From: Candidatus Dadabacteria bacterium
GTDB taxonomy: Bacteria > Desulfobacterota_D > UBA1144 > Nemesobacterales > UBA2774
Length of the DNA stretch: 5,230 nt
NCBI GenBank assembly: GCA_003229065.1
Contig: QIHJ01000017.1
Coordinates: 1-5,230, forward strand
Reading direction: 5' to 3'
Below are positions 4,787 to 5,230 of the stretch, one piece after another (position 1 is the first letter of the stretch; each line of letters starts with the position of its first letter). Under the pieces are notes generated by a model that worked only from the letters and a program-made list of their open reading frames with translations, searched no databases and was not told where the DNA came from. A program made the position numbers and the translations under genes.

Positions 4787-5230
4787 ATGAATACAGACAG
4801 CGATAACTATTTAATCCCCATTATACTCGGAGTGCTGGCAGAGGACGGCATTGATGTCAACGACCAGATATTAGAGAAATTAATCACTCCCCAGCTTATT
4901 AAAATCAAAAATACATTTCCGAGCTCCCCGTTTTTAGTTCTCACCCCGATGGCCAATGAAAAGGAGCGTTTGATGGCGCGTCTTACGGTAGACCGCTTAG
5001 AGGCGGACATTGTGGCAGCGGTGAAAGATCCGCATATCGATGACAGTAATAACGCTCAGCCGGATATAAAAACGATTAATCTGATTAATACGGCTCAAAA
5101 AAACGAAGAGCAATCAATGACCCCTTCTATTTTCACGGCCTCTCAATCTCAGATACTTATCGCGCTTAAGATCGGCGCCGATGAGACTGACCCGGGCGAT
5201 GAAGATAATCAAAGTGAGGTTGCAAAAGCC
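4787..5230 (+). CDS. SLOG-like Rossmannoid domain protein, N-terminal part
   Basis: An open frame of 148 codons running off the right edge. Its layout follows N-terminal SLOG-type domains of large bacterial signalling or conflict proteins: strand one PIILGVLAEDGID (11-23, where homologs read IGVTGHRD); a helix ending FPSSPFLVLTPMANEKERLMARLTVDRLEADIV (44-76, homologs: P-LxLLSxLAEGADRLVAxxALxxGAxLI); then strand SQILIALKIG (121-130) before a QSEV segment (homologs: SHxLIALWDG then GGTAEV). Strand and helix order fits throughout, but the Gly-His-Arg, the Gly-Ala-Asp and the Gly-Gly-Thr residues expected to bind a nucleotide are all replaced. SLOG domains are predicted to bind or process NAD- or nucleotide-type ligands; this copy may be a non-binding or altered version. 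GAGAG (4776-4780) lies 6 nt before the ATG. The effector or C-terminal domain is outside the window. Similarity is judged by eye. Confidence 0.6.
   Translation, partial: MNTDSDNYLIPIILGVLAEDGIDVNDQILEKLITPQLIKIKNTFPSSPFLVLTPMANEKERLMARLTVDRLEADIVAAVKDPHIDDSNNAQPDIKTINLINTAQKNEEQSMTPSIFTASQSQILIALKIGADETDPGDEDNQSEVAKA

Noticed and set aside
4807..5010. Minus-strand open frame of 67 codons under the SLOG-like gene
   Set aside because: It is antisense to a plus-strand frame that is open for 148 codons and reads as coherent protein.

Overview
The window looks like chromosomal DNA from a Gram-negative, probably environmental bacterium. The evidence is a lipoprotein with a clean lipobox, a probable coenzyme-B12-dependent (class II) ribonucleotide reductase under NrdR-type boxes, compact genes of moderate GC, and AT-rich intergenic regions. 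The mix of genes would fit an uncultured Desulfobacterota- or Dadabacteria-like lineage, but that is an impression and not something the sequence proves. I see no transposase, integrase, CRISPR array, rRNA or tRNA.

Layout, left to right. (1) 1-228, minus: the first 76 codons of a probable nrdJ, running off the left edge. Upstream is a promoter whose spacer is filled by an NrdR-like box, with a second box exactly 31 bp away. (2) 321-651: AT-rich DNA without a gene, containing a 13-bp direct repeat. (3) 652-1293, plus: a full-length DUF924 protein. (4) 1294-1494: a convergent gap holding a probable terminator for the next gene and a possible gene remnant with an in-frame stop. (5) 1495-1938, minus: a DUF3568-type lipoprotein. 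(6) 1939-2124: a divergent promoter region with two inverted repeats. (7) 2125-3480, plus: a complete soluble cytochrome P450 in which proline replaces the usual I-helix threonine. (8) 3604-4764, plus: a 386-residue protein with a DUF5995-like core, behind its own promoter. (9) 4787-5230, plus: an open-ended frame starting 22 bp after the DUF5995 stop, whose layout resembles a SLOG-type Rossmannoid domain but whose signature residues are largely replaced.

Most genes look like independent transcription units. The one likely operon is the DUF5995 gene plus the SLOG-like gene: same strand, 22-bp gap, no terminator visible between them. This pair is the most interesting part of the window. SLOG domains are predicted nucleotide-ligand sensors or enzymes in bacterial conflict and signalling systems, and DUF5995 has no function that I know of. 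The P450 lies 123 bp upstream on the same strand, but a promoter-like sequence separates it from the pair, so a functional link is only possible.
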